Assembly (NCBI GenBank): GCA_020636105.1 | Contig: JACJYL010000002.1 | Span: 1,054,001 to 1,118,000 of the forward strand | Direction of reading: 5' to 3' | DNA length: 64,000 nt | From: Lewinellaceae bacterium | Lineage (GTDB): Bacteria > Bacteroidota > Bacteroidia > Chitinophagales > Saprospiraceae | Shown: piece after piece, positions 8,084 to 16,455 of the stretch | Layout: every line of letters starts with the position of its first letter | How positions within the stretch are numbered: position 1 is the stretch's first letter | Made by a program: the position numbers and the translations under genes | Notes under the pieces: generated by a model | What the model was told of the DNA's origin: nothing | Database searches by the model: none | The model's input: the letters and a program-made list of their open reading frames with translations, nothing else

Positions 8084-9238
8084 TTATTCCAACCAGCTTT
8101 TATAATAATCCGGGTCTTCGATATCAAAGGCATAATTCGTCAGTTGCAGCGGTGCGAAGGCGTCGATCATTACAGCAAGTTCCCTGGTTTCCTTCTGTCC
8201 GATGCTGCGCTCCACGGCTCCCATATGCGGCCCGTGGGGAATGCCTGCCGGATGAAGGCTCAGCATACCGGCTTCTACATGGTTCCTGCTCATAAAGTCC
8301 CCGTCTACATAATACAAAACCTCGTCACTGTCGATATTGCTGTGATTGTAGGGGGCCGGGATCGCCAGCGGGTGATAATCATACAACCGGGGCACAAAGG
8401 AACATATAACAAACCCTTTGGTGGCAAATGTCTGGTGAATCGGAGGAGGTAAATGCACCCTTCCGGTAATCGGTTCAAAATTATGAATGGAAAAAGCATA
8501 AGGATAAAGGTAACCGTCCCAGCCCACTACCCCAAAAGGGTGATTGAGATAGGAATAGGGATACATCATATCCTGTTTTTTGATGTAAATCAGGAATTCC
8601 CCCTGCACATCATGAGTTTCCAGATCCTGCGGCTTGCGAATGTCCCTTTCGCAAAAGGGGGAATGCTCCGTCAGTTGTCCAAACTGGTTTCTGTACCTGC
8701 GAGGCGTAGTGATGGGGGAAGAAGACTCCACGATCAAAAGCCGGTTGTCCTCATCCTTAAACTCCAGTTGATAAACCGTTCCTCTTGGGATGATCAGATA
8801 ATCACCATAACCAAAGGGCAATTGCCCGTACATGGTTTTCAGGATGCCTTCTCCCTTGTGGATAAAAATCATTTCATCGGAATCCGCATTCTTGAAAAAA
8901 TAATCGGTCATGCTGCTCTTCGGAGCAGAAAGTATGATCTTGCAATCACTGTTCACCAAAACGGCTTTCCGACTTTTGAGATAATCATCCTCAGGCTTAA
9001 TTTTAAACCCTTTGAGGCTTCGGTGTTTCAGGTCCTTGCTATGGATCACTTCAGGAGCCACAGAATATGGATCGCCCACCTGCAGGATCTGTGTCGGCGG
9101 ATTGGAATGATAAATCAAAGAATAGAGGTCATCGAATCCAATGGTGGAAAACAACTCCTCATGGTAAAGCGTACCGTCTTCCTTGCGGAACTGAGTATGG
9201 CGCTTCGGTGGTATTTTGCCAAGGCTGTGGTAATGCAT
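8084..9238 (-). CDS. hmgA: Homogentisate 1,2-dioxygenase
   Basis: The enzyme opens the ring of homogentisate to maleylacetoacetate in tyrosine catabolism. It is a cupin-type Fe(II) dioxygenase of 384 residues from ATG 9238 (MHYHSLGKIPPKRH). Visible markers are the N-terminal cupin GEGILKTMYGQLPFGYGDY, the conserved NHPFGVVGWDGYLYPYAF, and the metal region with DGDFMSRNHVEAGMLSLHPAGIPHGPH. The open frame reaches 9271, but ATG 9238 follows the stop of the MarR gene by a single base (TAA-A-ATG), so translational coupling decides the start. The next step, maleylacetoacetate isomerase and fumarylacetoacetase, is not in the window. Confidence 0.95.
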   Translation of the reverse strand: MHYHSLGKIPPKRHTQFRKEDGTLYHEELFSTIGFDDLYSLIYHSNPPTQILQVGDPYSVAPEVIHSKDLKHRSLKGFKIKPEDDYLKSRKAVLVNSDCKIILSAPKSSMTDYFFKNADSDEMIFIHKGEGILKTMYGQLPFGYGDYLIIPRGTVYQLEFKDEDNRLLIVESSSPITTPRRYRNQFGQLTEHSPFCERDIRKPQDLETHDVQGEFLIYIKKQDMMYPYSYLNHPFGVVGWDGYLYPYAFSIHNFEPITGRVHLPPPIHQTFATKGFVICSFVPRLYDYHPLAIPAPYNHSNIDSDEVLYYVDGDFMSRNHVEAGMLSLHPAGIPHGPHMGAVERSIGQKETRELAVMIDAFAPLQLTNYAFDIEDPDYYKSWLE

Positions 9239-9239
9239 T

Positions 9240-9701
9240 TTATGATTGGTTAGGTTGTTTAATGTTCTCAAAAACCTGGTTCAGGCTTTCGATCAATTGT
9301 GAAATGGCCTCATCATCAAGGCCTGCCCAGGCTCTTTCTCGACCAGCCTTCATACACGGCCTCACGGTCTCCACTTTTTCCTTTCCCTGTGGGGTCAATA
9401 CAATATTGAACCGGCGTCGGTCACTAACATCGGGAATCCTGGCTACCAGTTCCTTATCCACCAGGAGATCGAGAATGCGGGTCACCGTGGGCGCATCCTT
9501 AAAAACAGCCTTGGCAATTTCATACTGGTTCAGGCCGTCCTCCTTGTCCAACTGTTGCAGGATCACCCATTGGTCGACCGTTATGCCAGCCTCGTCAGCT
9601 ACAAGCTGTTCCTGGAAAAATCGTTTCATCCGCTTGGCGGTGCGCTCCAGGATAACGGCAGAAATGGCCACTTTTTTATCTAACAGTACAGCGGTTTCCA
9701 T
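9240..9701 (-). CDS. MarR-family transcriptional regulator
   Basis: This 153-residue winged-helix protein has the MarR layout: a helix with RTAKRMKRFFQEQLVADEAGITVDQWVILQQL, the recognition region KEDGLNQYEIAKAVFKDAPTVTRILDLLVDKELVARI, and the wing PDVSDRRRFNIVLTPQGKEK. It is the first gene of a unit with hmgA, one base apart, so it very likely controls homogentisate or tyrosine catabolism and its own expression. A 12-bp perfect palindrome sits inside its promoter (9732-9743). The ligand is unknown; homogentisate or a related phenolic acid is an inference from context. Confidence 0.9.
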   Translation of the reverse strand: METAVLLDKKVAISAVILERTAKRMKRFFQEQLVADEAGITVDQWVILQQLDKEDGLNQYEIAKAVFKDAPTVTRILDLLVDKELVARIPDVSDRRRFNIVLTPQGKEKVETVRPCMKAGRERAWAGLDDEAISQLIESLNQVFENIKQPNQS

Positions 9702-9722
9702 AAGTCAGTCATTTTGTTAGTG

Positions 9723-9754
9723 CAAACATAGTTAGTATACTAATTATTTGCAAA
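9723..9754 (-). promoter_or_regulatory. Promoter of marR-hmgA with embedded palindromic operator
   Basis: On the minus strand a -33 TTTG (9754-9751), 20 nt, and a -7 TATGTTTG (9730-9723) match the Bacteroidota consensus. Between them lies the perfect palindrome TTAGTATACTAA (9732-9743), a plausible MarR dimer site. A repressor bound there would occlude the polymerase. The predicted transcript leader is only about 15 nt. Confidence 0.75.
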
Positions 9755-9845
9755 CAAAATCAAACTTTTAACTTCAAACGCGGCGGTCAACCGTATTCCG
9801 TCCACCGTCTCACCGTCTCACCGTCAAAATACTCCAGCCTAAAAA

Positions 9846-10268
9846 CTACTCCTTCTCATGAAAATTAACGACGATCTCGATTTCGGCAAATTTTCTGAAC
9901 ATTTCCATCACACCGCAATATCTTTCCACAGAAAGATCCACTGCTTTTTGAATTTTATCTTTTTTCATATCCGCCCCGTAGAAGTCGTAGACTACTTTTA
10001 CGGTTTTATAAAATTTAGGATGTTCGTCGGTCAAATCTCCGCTGACATCAATACTGAAGTCATCCACCTCAGCGCGCATCTTTTTTATCAGGGAAGCTAC
10101 ATCCATTGCGGTGCACCCAGCCAGAGCGGCAAGCATTAAAGGTTTGCTCCTGGCCCCTTGACCTTCCCCTCCAACGGCTTCGTCTGCATCGAGCGGAATG
10201 ACACCCCCTGGAACGGTGGCATCGAATTGCATTTTTTCCTTCCAATTAACATGAACTGTGTTTAACAT
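9846..10268 (-). CDS. OsmC/Ohr-family peroxiredoxin-like protein
   Basis: The 140-residue protein belongs to the OsmC/YhfA-type family of thiol-dependent hydroperoxide reductases. Both family cysteines are present, in LAALAGCTAMDVAS and ERYCGVMEMF, with the typical NVxWKEKMxFDATVPGG start and EGQGARSKPLMLAAL before the first Cys. Length is normal. It is transcribed divergently from the M16 protease gene and heads toward the marR promoter with a 140-bp gap. Organic peroxide detoxification is known for the family; the actual substrate here is inference. Confidence 0.9.
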   Translation of the reverse strand: MLNTVHVNWKEKMQFDATVPGGVIPLDADEAVGGEGQGARSKPLMLAALAGCTAMDVASLIKKMRAEVDDFSIDVSGDLTDEHPKFYKTVKVVYDFYGADMKKDKIQKAVDLSVERYCGVMEMFRKFAEIEIVVNFHEKE

Positions 10269-10371
10269 TTTTTTGTTGTTTATTGTTTGAGAATGAATTT
10301 TTTATTGATCCGGGTATAATTGTTGTCATTTTTTATACAAAAGCCAGGCTTCGCTATATTAAATTGTTTTC

Positions 10372-10397
10372 TACCTTTGGAATTATCTCTACTTTTG
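10372..10397 (+). promoter_or_regulatory. Candidate -7 elements for the M16 protease gene
   Basis: Two matches to TAnnTTTG occur: TACCTTTG at 10372-10379 and TACTTTTG at 10390-10397. Neither has an ideal -33 TTTG about 19 nt upstream. They lie 42-67 bp before the chosen ATG, which supports a start at 10439 rather than the longer open frame. Confidence 0.45.
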
Positions 10398-10438
10398 CCC
10401 CTGGAAATCATCTTTTAATCATAATAAAAATATTTCAA

Positions 10439-13198
10439 ATGAATTTAACAAAGTATGCTTTTCAAGTGTTGATCGGAATGGCCGTTTTTTTATTACCGGG
10501 CTCCGCTTTTTCACAAGAAAAGGAAATAAAAATTCCAGCCGGCATTAGCAAAAGAGCCAGCGTGGAAGGCATTACCGAGTACAAGCTTAAAAACGGGTTG
10601 AAAGTATTACTTTTCCCTGACCAATCCAAACCTACGACCACTGTAAATATTACCTATCTTGTAGGTTCCAGGCACGAAGGCTACGGAGAAACGGGCATGG
10701 CACACCTGCTCGAGCACATGGTATTCCAGGGCACGTCCAATCACCCGGACATTCCGGCAGAACTCACCGAACATGGCGCCTCACCTAATGGTACGACCTG
10801 GTACGACCGGACCAATTATTACGAAACTTTTAAAGCTTCTGATGAAAATCTAATGTGGGCGCTCGACCTTGAAGCCGACAGAATGGTCAATTCCTATATT
10901 GCCAAGAAGGACCTTGAAAGTGAAATGACGGTAGTGCGCAATGAATTTGAATCCGGTGAAAACGACCCCGAGGGTGTTTTGATGGAACGCGTTTTATCGA
11001 CCGCATTCCTGTGGCACAACTACGGAAAGAGCACCATAGGAGCAAGAGCCGACATCGAAAATGTGCCGATCGAACGCCTACAGGCTTTTTACCATAAATA
11101 TTACCAGCCAGACAATTCGGTTTTGTTGGTGGCCGGCAAATTCGATGTGGAAAAAACACTCGGACTCATCGACCAATATTTCAGTAGCATCCCGGCTCCG
11201 GATCGTACCAAAGATCCATTGTTCGAAACTTATACCAAAGACCCCACCCAGGACGGAGAACGCCTCGTTACACTTAAAAGAGTAGGCGACGTTCAGGCCG
11301 TTTCGTGCGCTTATCACACACCTCCCGGATCCCACCAGGATTACGCCGCCGTGGCCGTACTTGATGAAGTGCTGACCAATGAACCTTCCGGCCGTTTGTA
11401 TAAAACTTTGGTGGAAACCAAAAAAGCTTCCAGCCAGTGGGGTTTTGCTCCAGGTTTGAAAGAAGGGGGCTTTGTTTATTTCAGTGCCACCGTGAGGAAA
11501 GAAAACTCCCTCGAAGAAGCCAAAAACACCATGCTGGAAACCCTGGACAACATCTCCAAAAATCCACCTACCGCGGAAGAAGTGGAACGTGCCAAGTCCA
11601 GGATTCTCAAAAACTGGACTATGCAGTTTACCAATGCCAACCGGGTGGGACTCCTGCTGAGCGAATACATTGCCCAGGGAGACTGGAGATTGTTATTCCT
11701 TTTCAGGGACAATATCGAAAAAGTAACCGTGGATGACGTTTTGTATGTTGCCGAGCAATATTATAAGCCATCGAACAGAACCGTGGGTATTTTTATCCCT
11801 GAAGAAGCACCGGACCGTGCTGAAATTCCAGATGCTCCAAATCTTATTTCACTCGTAAGAGGATATAAAGGAAAAGAAGCCATCGCCACGGGAGAAGAAT
11901 TTGATACTTCCCCGGCAAACATTGACAGCAGAACAAAAAAAATAACTGCCGATGGCGGAATGGAAATCGCCCTGTTGAAAAAGGAAAACCGCGGAGATGC
12001 CGTTGATGCAAGGATCGTTTTGCGTTTTGGAACCCTCGATGATTTTAAAGGAAAATCTGAGATCTCCAGCATGACTGCTGAAATGCTGACTAAAGGAACG
12101 GAAAATCTGAGCCGCGAAGCCATCCAGGACAAACTGGATAAACTGAAGGCTACTGTTAATATTTCCGGTTCATTAAACACCGTTACCGCTACCATAAAAA
12201 CAGAAAACCAGTATCTGCCAGAGGTGATCAAACTGGTAGGGGAAATGTTGAAACAGCCTACTTTCCCTGAAGAAGAATTCAATAAACTAGTGGAAGAACA
12301 ACTGTCTGGCATTGAATCACAAATGTCAGAGCCGCAGGCCGTAGCCGGTACGCTTTTCAGCCAGTTGCTTCGCCCTTATGACAAAGAAGATCCTCGTTAT
12401 ACCAAGTCAATGGAGGAATCCATTGATGCCATTAAAGCTTTAAAACTGGAAGAAGTAAAATCTTTCTATAAAGACTTCTATGGCGCTACCGACGCTACCA
12501 TGTCAGTAGTAGGTGATTTTGATGAAGCGGAAATTGAAAAACTTGCTGTGGAAGAATTCGGTGACTGGAAAAGCCCGAAAAAATTCAAACGTACCGTTTC
12601 TGAATATAAAGAAACAGAACCAGCCAATAAAAAACTGATCACTCCGGATAAGGCCAATGCCATGTTCCTCGCAGGAATCACCATGCCCATCAGCCAGGAA
12701 AATGAAGATTACCCCGCAATGGTGCTTGGTAATTTCATGCTCGGCGGAGGTTTTCTCAATTCCAGGCTCGCGACCCGTATCCGTCAGGACGAAGGACTGA
12801 GTTACGGCGTGGGGTCTTTCTTCAACGCAAGGGAAGAAGATGAGAATGCTATCTTTGGAGCTTACGCCATTTACGCTCCGGAGAACGCCAAAAAACTGGA
12901 GCAGGCTTTCAAAGAAGAGATTGCCAAAGTCATCGAATCAGGCTTTACGGCAGAAGAACTCGAAGCCGCCAAAACAGGATGGCTCCAGCAAAGCGAAGTG
13001 GGCCGCTCTAACGACAGAAGCCTCGCCTCTTCACTGGAAAACAATCTTTACCTGAAACGGGATATGCAAAAAGCCGCGGAACTGGAAACCAAAGTTTCTA
13101 ATCTTACCGTGGAACAAGTGAACGCAGCCATGAAAAAATATCTCAAGGATCCGGAAAAATTCATTTACGTGAAAGCCGGTGATTTTGAGAAAAGTTAA
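10439..13198 (+). CDS. Secreted M16 family zinc metallopeptidase
   Basis: The 919-residue protein is a pitrilysin/insulinase-type protease of the bacterial two-domain class. ATG 10439 gives a clear signal peptide (hydrophobic 8-20, then GSAFSQ), placing it in the periplasm or envelope. The inverted zinc motif HLLEH is at residues 89-93, with the distal Glu in the helix SEMTVVRNEFE about 75 residues later. A second M16 repeat (from about residue 510) lacks the motif and carries the RxxxGLSYGV-type substrate-binding segment (RQDEGLSYGVGSFF), as expected for the non-catalytic half. The frame is open upstream to 10283 but that stretch carries the promoter-like elements. A terminator follows at 13256. 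Confidence 0.93.
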   Translation: MNLTKYAFQVLIGMAVFLLPGSAFSQEKEIKIPAGISKRASVEGITEYKLKNGLKVLLFPDQSKPTTTVNITYLVGSRHEGYGETGMAHLLEHMVFQGTSNHPDIPAELTEHGASPNGTTWYDRTNYYETFKASDENLMWALDLEADRMVNSYIAKKDLESEMTVVRNEFESGENDPEGVLMERVLSTAFLWHNYGKSTIGARADIENVPIERLQAFYHKYYQPDNSVLLVAGKFDVEKTLGLIDQYFSSIPAPDRTKDPLFETYTKDPTQDGERLVTLKRVGDVQAVSCAYHTPPGSHQDYAAVAVLDEVLTNEPSGRLYKTLVETKKASSQWGFAPGLKEGGFVYFSATVRKENSLEEAKNTMLETLDNISKNPPTAEEVERAKSRILKNWTMQFTNANRVGLLLSEYIAQGDWRLLFLFRDNIEKVTVDDVLYVAEQYYKPSNRTVGIFIPEEAPDRAEIPDAPNLISLVRGYKGKEAIATGEEFDTSPANIDSRTKKITADGGMEIALLKKENRGDAVDARIVLRFGTLDDFKGKSEISSMTAEMLTKGTENLSREAIQDKLDKLKATVNISGSLNTVTATIKTENQYLPEVIKLVGEMLKQPTFPEEEFNKLVEEQLSGIESQMSEPQAVAGTLFSQLLRPYDKEDPRYTKSMEESIDAIKALKLEEVKSFYKDFYGATDATMSVVGDFDEAEIEKLAVEEFGDWKSPKKFKRTVSEYKETEPANKKLITPDKANAMFLAGITMPISQENEDYPAMVLGNFMLGGGFLNSRLATRIRQDEGLSYGVGSFFNAREEDENAIFGAYAIYAPENAKKLEQAFKEEIAKVIESGFTAEELEAAKTGWLQQSEVGRSNDRSLASSLENNLYLKRDMQKAAELETKVSNLTVEQVNAAMKKYLKDPEKFIYVKAGDFEKS

Positions 13199-13255
13199 AT
13201 CGTAACCGCCGAACCTGCCTGGCTCCAGGCAAGTTTCATTCGGTTAAAAAATCGA

Positions 13256-13290
13256 ACGGACAGTTTCCCTAAGAGGCTGTCCGTTTTATT
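13256..13290 (+). terminator. Rho-independent terminator after the M16 gene
   Basis: acggacag (13256-13263) pairs perfectly with ctgtccgt (13277-13284), with a 13-nt loop, followed by TTTATTTT. It lies about 58 bp past the stop codon. Confidence 0.85.
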
Positions 13291-13299
13291 TTGGAAAAT

Positions 13300-13347
13300 A
13301 AATATACAAGACTTAGTTTTGTTTTTAAACTAAGTGTTGTATATTTG
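13300..13347 (+). promoter_or_regulatory. nadE promoter overlapping a long inverted repeat
   Basis: Two 20-bp arms (13300-13319 and 13327-13346) are inverted repeats matching at 19 of 20 positions, separated by 7 nt of mostly T. A consensus -7 element TATATTTG (13340-13347) overlaps the right arm and a -33-like TTTTG (13317-13321) straddles the end of the left arm, 18 nt apart. The whole promoter is therefore inside the palindrome, which suggests an operator for a dimeric regulator, or two adjacent half-sites. No T-run follows it, so it is unlikely to be a terminator, and the M16 terminator is already at 13256. The regulator is not identifiable here. Confidence 0.75.
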
Positions 13348-13389
13348 TATCACGATCCCTTTTTTGTAACTCAATGACACGCTACTTGA

Positions 13390-15027
13390 ATGAAAATAGC
13401 CATTGCTCAACTCAACTACCACATCGGTAATTTCGAAGGAAATACTGAAAAAATAATCCAGGCCAGCCGCCAGGCCAAAGCCGCCGGTGCCGATCTGATC
13501 TGCTTTTCCGAACTCGCCATTTGCGGTTACCCGCCGCGGGATTTCCTGGAATTCGACGACTTCATTCACCAGGCAGACAAAGCCATCCAACAACTGGCGG
13601 AAGAGGCCAAAGGAATTGCCATTGTGGTAGGTGCTCCCCGAAAGAATCCTGTCATCGAAGGCAAAGATCTTTTCAATTCAGCCTTTTTCCTGGCCGACGG
13701 TGAAGTGAAATTCATTCAGAACAAAACCCTCCTGCCTACCTACGATATTTTTGATGAATACCGGTATTTCGAACCGGCCTCGGAATTCGGGGTAGTTACC
13801 TACAAAGGCAAACGCATCGCCCTCACCATCTGCGAAGACATCTGGAACATCGGCAATGAAAACCCTTTGTACACCATTTGTCCGATGGATGAAATGATGC
13901 CTTACCAGCCTGATTTTATGCTCAACCTCTCGGCTTCTCCTTTCAGTTACAAACAGGCTGCTGAACGCAAACATGTCGTCAAAACCAACGTGGAACGCTA
14001 CCGGTTGCCTATTTTTTATGTCAATCATGTGGGGGCCCAAACGGAACTGATCTTCGATGGAGGTTCCCTGGTTTATGCACCGGATGGAAGGCTTTACGAT
14101 GAACTGCCCTATTTTGAAGAATGCATTCAGTATTACGACCTCGAAGAAGTTCAAAAAGGCAGAGAAAATGCCGGCCAGCAATGGTCCAAGACAGCTTTGA
14201 TCCATGATGCCCTTGTCTTGGGGGTAAAAGATTATTTTGGTAAACTCGGTTTCAAAAAGACCATCCTGGGCTTGTCAGGAGGAATCGATTCTGCGCTGGT
14301 CGCTGTTTTGGCTACCCGCGCGCTCGGTAAAGAAAACGTCAGGGTATTGCTAATGCCTTCCCAGTTTTCCAGTGACCACTCCGTGAACGACGCCCGCCAG
14401 CTGGCTGAAAACCTGGGCATTGAATACGACATCATCGAGATCGAACCTATTTACAAAACGTACGAAAAAACACTGGAGCCTTATTTCGAAGGACTACCTT
14501 TCAATATTGCTGAAGAAAATCTACAGGCCCGCGCACGTGGAATGTTGCTCATGGCCTTCTCCAACAAATTCGGACACATCCTGCTCAACACCACCAACAA
14601 AAGCGAAATGGCCGTTGGCTATGGCACTCTTTATGGCGATTTGTGCGGTGGATTGTCGGTCATAGGCGACGTGTATAAAATGGAAGCCTTTGAACTGGCC
14701 CGATATATGAATAAAGACGGAGAAGTGATCCCGAAAAACATCATCACCAAACCGCCTTCAGCAGAACTCCGACCCAATCAAAAAGACAGCGACAGCCTGC
14801 CTCCCTATGAAGACCTCGACCAGATCCTTTTCCAGTATATCGAAAAACGTAAAGGGCCAAAAGAGATCATTGCAATGGGTTTTGAAGAAAAACTGGTGCG
14901 CAGGGTATTACGTTTGGTAAACATCAATGAATTCAAACGCTACCAGACGGCCCCGGTTTTGCGGGTTTCGCCGAAAGCTTTTGGCATGGGAAGGCGGATG
15001 CCTATTGTGGGGAAATACCTGGCTTGA
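13390..15027 (+). CDS. nadE: Glutamine-hydrolysing NAD+ synthase
   Basis: The 545-residue enzyme makes NAD+ from deamido-NAD+, ATP and glutamine. The N-terminal nitrilase-type amidase domain shows the catalytic triad E41 (CFSELAICGYPPRD), K112 (QNKTLLPTYDIFDEYRYF) and C148 (LTICEDIWN). The C-terminal synthetase domain has the PP-loop LGLSGGIDSALVAVLA (S296-S301), the NKSEMAVGYGTLYGD segment and the family's PPSAELRPNQKDSDSLPPY loop. Length is typical of the shorter two-domain bacterial form. It is followed, after a repeat-rich spacer, by a NadR-like gene, so the two form an NAD-synthesis locus. Expression is probably controlled at the palindrome overlapping its promoter. Confidence 0.96.
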   Translation: MKIAIAQLNYHIGNFEGNTEKIIQASRQAKAAGADLICFSELAICGYPPRDFLEFDDFIHQADKAIQQLAEEAKGIAIVVGAPRKNPVIEGKDLFNSAFFLADGEVKFIQNKTLLPTYDIFDEYRYFEPASEFGVVTYKGKRIALTICEDIWNIGNENPLYTICPMDEMMPYQPDFMLNLSASPFSYKQAAERKHVVKTNVERYRLPIFYVNHVGAQTELIFDGGSLVYAPDGRLYDELPYFEECIQYYDLEEVQKGRENAGQQWSKTALIHDALVLGVKDYFGKLGFKKTILGLSGGIDSALVAVLATRALGKENVRVLLMPSQFSSDHSVNDARQLAENLGIEYDIIEIEPIYKTYEKTLEPYFEGLPFNIAEENLQARARGMLLMAFSNKFGHILLNTTNKSEMAVGYGTLYGDLCGGLSVIGDVYKMEAFELARYMNKDGEVIPKNIITKPPSAELRPNQKDSDSLPPYEDLDQILFQYIEKRKGPKEIIAMGFEEKLVRRVLRLVNINEFKRYQTAPVLRVSPKAFGMGRRMPIVGKYLA

Positions 15028-15033
15028 TGCGGT

Positions 15034-15113
15034 GATTCGATGATGAAATGATTCGATGATGAAATGATTCGATGATGAAATGATTCGATGATGAAATGAT
15101 TCGATGATGTGAT
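15034..15113. repeat. 16-bp tandem repeat, five copies
   Basis: The unit gattcgatgatgaaat starts at 15034, 15050, 15066, 15082 and 15098; the last copy is altered at its end. It lies just after the nadE stop codon. Similar gatga-rich arrays occur at 55198 and 63131. Confidence 0.95.
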
Positions 15114-15428
15114 GTTACGATGATTTGATATTATGATGGTTTAAGAATTGAGCGTGAAAAAAGGTAGCTGATGGCCTCCAATTACCTGCAAAAATTACAG
15201 CCAATAGCACGAAATCTCTCTTTGCTTAGGGCCGGGGCGGAGGTGTGGCAAAAGTGTAAATTTATTTTTACCGCAGAACGTGCTCAAATAACTGTGTCCG
15301 ATAGTATCTGGATCCTTGATAATCAACAACCATCCCGACAATTTTATCGAGGATGTCGCGATGCTCCATTTGAACCTGCTTCCTGATGTTGTCAGGCAGG
15401 TTTTGAACCTAAAACCTTGAACAGTCCT
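15114..15428. other. Non-coding spacer between nadE and nadR-like gene
   Basis: I see no convincing gene. It holds a hairpin, catcccgaca (15331-15340) with tgtcgcgatg (15354-15363, one mismatch), whose left arm resembles the hairpin in the 50-bp repeats at 2375-2592, and a second weak inverted repeat around cctgcttcctga/tcaggcagg (15376-15401). Confidence 0.6.
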
Positions 15429-16415
15429 ATGATTCATGCTTTTGTTTTTGGAAAATTTTTGCCTTTTCACCTGGGCCATAAGGCTTTGATCGATTTTGCC
15501 CTGGAACAATGTGACCGGCTATCGGTGTTGGTTTGTGCCGGGCAGCTCGAAACCATTGAAGCAAAAACGCGGGCCAACTGGATCTCAGACACCTACCCTG
15601 CCGCAAAACAGATCAACATCATCGAATTGCCTTATGATGAGAATGAATTGCCCAACACATCCGTTTCCTCCAGGGAAGTATCCAAAATATGGGCTCAAAA
15701 ATTTAAGGAATTGTTGCCGGATACTGATTTGTTGATCACTTCCGAACCTTATGGAGAATTCGTCGCCGGATTCATGGGCATCCGGCACATCCTTTTTGAC
15801 CAGGAAAGGACGGGAATGCCCGTTTCCGCCACCGATATCCGAAAGGATGTTTACCATAACTGGCATTTTCTTCCTGATGCCGTCAAACCCTTTTTTCAAA
15901 AAAAGATCGCCATCCTGGGTACGGAATCCACCGGAAAAAGTACGCTGACCGAAAAACTACATCGACAATTCAACAGTTCCATCGTCCGGGAAGCCGGGCG
16001 GGAAGTAGTCGCCGATTCCAATTCCTTTGACAAGGAAGACCTGTTGCTTATTGCCGTAAAGCATGCTGAATACATTAAATCCGCTGAAGCAGAACGGCAA
16101 CCTTTCATTTTCATGGATACCGACATCCATATCACCCAATCCTACGCAAAATTCCGGTTTGGAGAATATCTCCAGCTTCCGGAAAACATTTATGAAACCA
16201 ACCGGGCCGATCTTTATCTTTACCTCGACCCCAATGTCCCCTACCTCCAGGACGGCACCCGGCTCGCCGAAGCGGAACGCAATCAACTGGATGAGATGCA
16301 CCGGGAAACTTTATCTTTTTTTGGCATCAAATTCGAACATATCACAGGTAATTGGGAAGAAAGATTTAAACAAGCCAGACAGCAAATAAACTTGCTTAAA
16401 ACCTTAAATTTGTAA
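15429..16415 (+). CDS. nadR: NadR-like NMN adenylyltransferase / ribosylnicotinamide kinase
   Basis: The 328-residue protein combines two activities of pyridine salvage. The N-terminal nucleotidyltransferase domain begins MIHAFVFGKFLPFHLGHKAL with the (H/T)xGH motif FHLGH, and later has the SSREVSK and SATDIRKD segments typical of NadR-type adenylyltransferases. From about residue 157 comes a P-loop kinase, KIAILGTESTGKSTL, with REAGREV and FMDTDIHITQSYAKF as in ribosylnicotinamide kinase. The helix-turn-helix repressor domain of enterobacterial NadR is absent. ATG 15429 is preferred over a TTG at 15417 because the beta strand starts right after it. Together with nadE this is a small NAD locus. 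Confidence 0.9.
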   Translation: MIHAFVFGKFLPFHLGHKALIDFALEQCDRLSVLVCAGQLETIEAKTRANWISDTYPAAKQINIIELPYDENELPNTSVSSREVSKIWAQKFKELLPDTDLLITSEPYGEFVAGFMGIRHILFDQERTGMPVSATDIRKDVYHNWHFLPDAVKPFFQKKIAILGTESTGKSTLTEKLHRQFNSSIVREAGREVVADSNSFDKEDLLLIAVKHAEYIKSAEAERQPFIFMDTDIHITQSYAKFRFGEYLQLPENIYETNRADLYLYLDPNVPYLQDGTRLAEAERNQLDEMHRETLSFFGIKFEHITGNWEERFKQARQQINLLKTLNL

Positions 16416-16455
16416 AAATTGGCGTAACTATACATACAAATAAACCCAACAAAAA

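Noticed and set aside
8084..9701. Tyrosine genes considered as a melanin or pigment biosynthesis cluster
   Set aside because: Only HppD, HmgA and a MarR regulator are present, which fits simple catabolism; no polymerising oxidase or pigment gene is near.
13204..13243. Inverted repeat cctgcctgg/ccaggcaag after the M16 gene as terminator
   Set aside because: The arms are gapped and lack a T-run; the perfect stem at 13256-13284 followed by T is the better terminator.
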